A DNA stretch of 64,000 nt from Streptomyces sp. SLBN-31 (GTDB lineage: Bacteria > Actinomycetota > Actinomycetes > Streptomycetales > Streptomycetaceae). Every line of letters starts with the position of its first letter. Positions within the stretch are counted from its first letter, which is position 1. This document shows, one piece after another, positions 63,492 to 64,000 of the stretch. The translations under genes and the position numbers were made by a program. A model generated the notes under the pieces. The model searched no databases and was not told where the DNA came from. It saw only the letters and a program-made list of their open reading frames with translations. The stretch is from positions 2,232,001 to 2,296,000 of the forward strand of contig NZ_VFNC01000001.1 of the NCBI RefSeq assembly GCF_006715395.1. The letters are read 5' to 3'.

Positions 63492-63885
63492 GCCAGACCA
63501 ACGAACAACCAAGCAGAAAGCCACGAGTTAAAGATCCGCACGCCGTAACACCGATCACATTCGGTGGTGACGGATCGCGTCAGTGGTTACTGATGGTAAG
63601 GGGCGCGGTCGGAGGGGTATATGGGGGTGTCAGGCTGGATCCTCGCCCCCGGATGCATCGAGGGTGCCCGCTCGCGAGCTGCGCATTCATGGACTGGACG
63701 AACGTGACGCGCGGTCACACCGGATGAGACAGGGCCGTCATCGTACAGACCCGTCCCTTCTCCGGATGGCCCTGCCGGTCGGCTCCTTGTGCCTCAACTG
63801 TGCTTGGCCATCTGACGAACAGCCCATCTCGTGAGCGTCGAGGTTAGGGTGGCGCGCGGGATGGTGCTGTGAGGGAGGGGTGTTC
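63492..63885. other. 394 bases upstream of the kinase gene
   Basis: No gene seen. The last part presumably carries the kinase promoter; a GAGGGAGGGG tract lies just before its start. Confidence 0.45.
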
Positions 63886-64000
63886 GTGCAGCGGATCGGC
63901 TCCTACGTGATCGAGGGAGTGCTCGGCGAGGGCGGTATGGGGACGGTGTATCTCGCTCGTTCACGGGGTGGACGTCCGGTGGCGGTGAAGGTTGCCAAGC
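63886..64000 (+). CDS. Serine/threonine protein kinase, N-terminal part
   Basis: The gene runs off the window. The first 38 residues contain the glycine loop (LGEGGMGTVYLAR) and the ATP-binding lysine (PVAVKVAK) of a Hanks-type kinase. GTG at 63886 is supported by GAGGGAGGGG upstream. Signalling protein; substrate unknown. Confidence 0.85.
   Translation, partial: MQRIGSYVIEGVLGEGGMGTVYLARSRGGRPVAVKVAK

Noticed and set aside
1..64000. CRISPR arrays, rRNA operons, integrase or prophage genes
   Set aside because: No direct-repeat arrays, rRNA or phage-type genes were seen; the only mobile-element traces are the two transposase remnants near 63 kb.

Overview
The window is high-GC DNA with dense, translationally coupled operons, many GTG starts and SigB-type sigma factors. 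This points to an actinomycete, most likely Streptomyces (inference from gene content and codon use; no marker gene such as rRNA is present). It reads as an accessory stress and respiration region in which intact operons alternate with decayed genes.

Layout. 0-9.6 kb: a membrane protein, two DUF4142 paralogues, a small zinc-ribbon protein, a ClC chloride channel divergent from a universal stress protein, an APC permease, an FAD monooxygenase, and NTF2-like and DUF2795 fragments. 9.6-18.1 kb: transporter remnants, a thiamine-diphosphate enzyme with a coupled SDR, a GH15 glycosidase, then three damaged genes (polysaccharide deacetylase, EamA-type transporter, SDR). 18.3-25.4 kb: an HPP membrane protein, a sensory-rhodopsin-transducer-like protein, a four-gene haem-copper oxidase operon and a convergent QcrB-type cytochrome b. 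26-28 kb: a SigB-like sigma factor running into a glucose dehydrogenase pseudogene. 28-32.3 kb: a seven-gene Mrp-type cation/proton antiporter operon. 32.7-37.4 kb: a miniature remnant of the thiamine-diphosphate enzyme, an enolase-superfamily enzyme and a large FAD/Fe-S oxidoreductase. 37.4-46.2 kb: three hemerythrin-domain proteins and a Cys-rich copper-storage-like protein around a formate dehydrogenase operon (alpha, FeS, NrfD). 46.2-53 kb: a second SigB-like sigma factor, an MGDG-synthase-type glycosyltransferase, a lipoprotein, cydB with a ruined cydA, and an SPW-repeat protein. 53-54 kb: remnants of a PP2C phosphatase and a DUF4396 protein. 54-62.4 kb: a partial complex I operon (nuoA, a NuoB/NuoD-like fusion, nuoH, J, K, L, M, N) without NADH or Fe-S modules. 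62.6-64 kb: two abutting transposase remnants and the start of a Ser/Thr protein kinase.

Theme. The intact genes suit redox balance and ion homeostasis under low oxygen, stress or dormancy: an alternative oxidase, formate oxidation, oxygen- or NO-binding hemerythrins, two complex-I-related ion pumps, stress proteins and stress sigma factors. The least expected signal is an AT-rich 17-bp palindrome, TTTTGCATAATGCAAAA, or close variants, upstream of several otherwise unrelated genes. It suggests one regulon. The oxidase subunit I also lacks the acidic and lysine residues that mark the canonical proton channels. The damaged genes include several single-base lesions in G/C runs, so some may be sequencing errors, but cydA, the glucose dehydrogenase and the phosphatase are damaged too many times for that.
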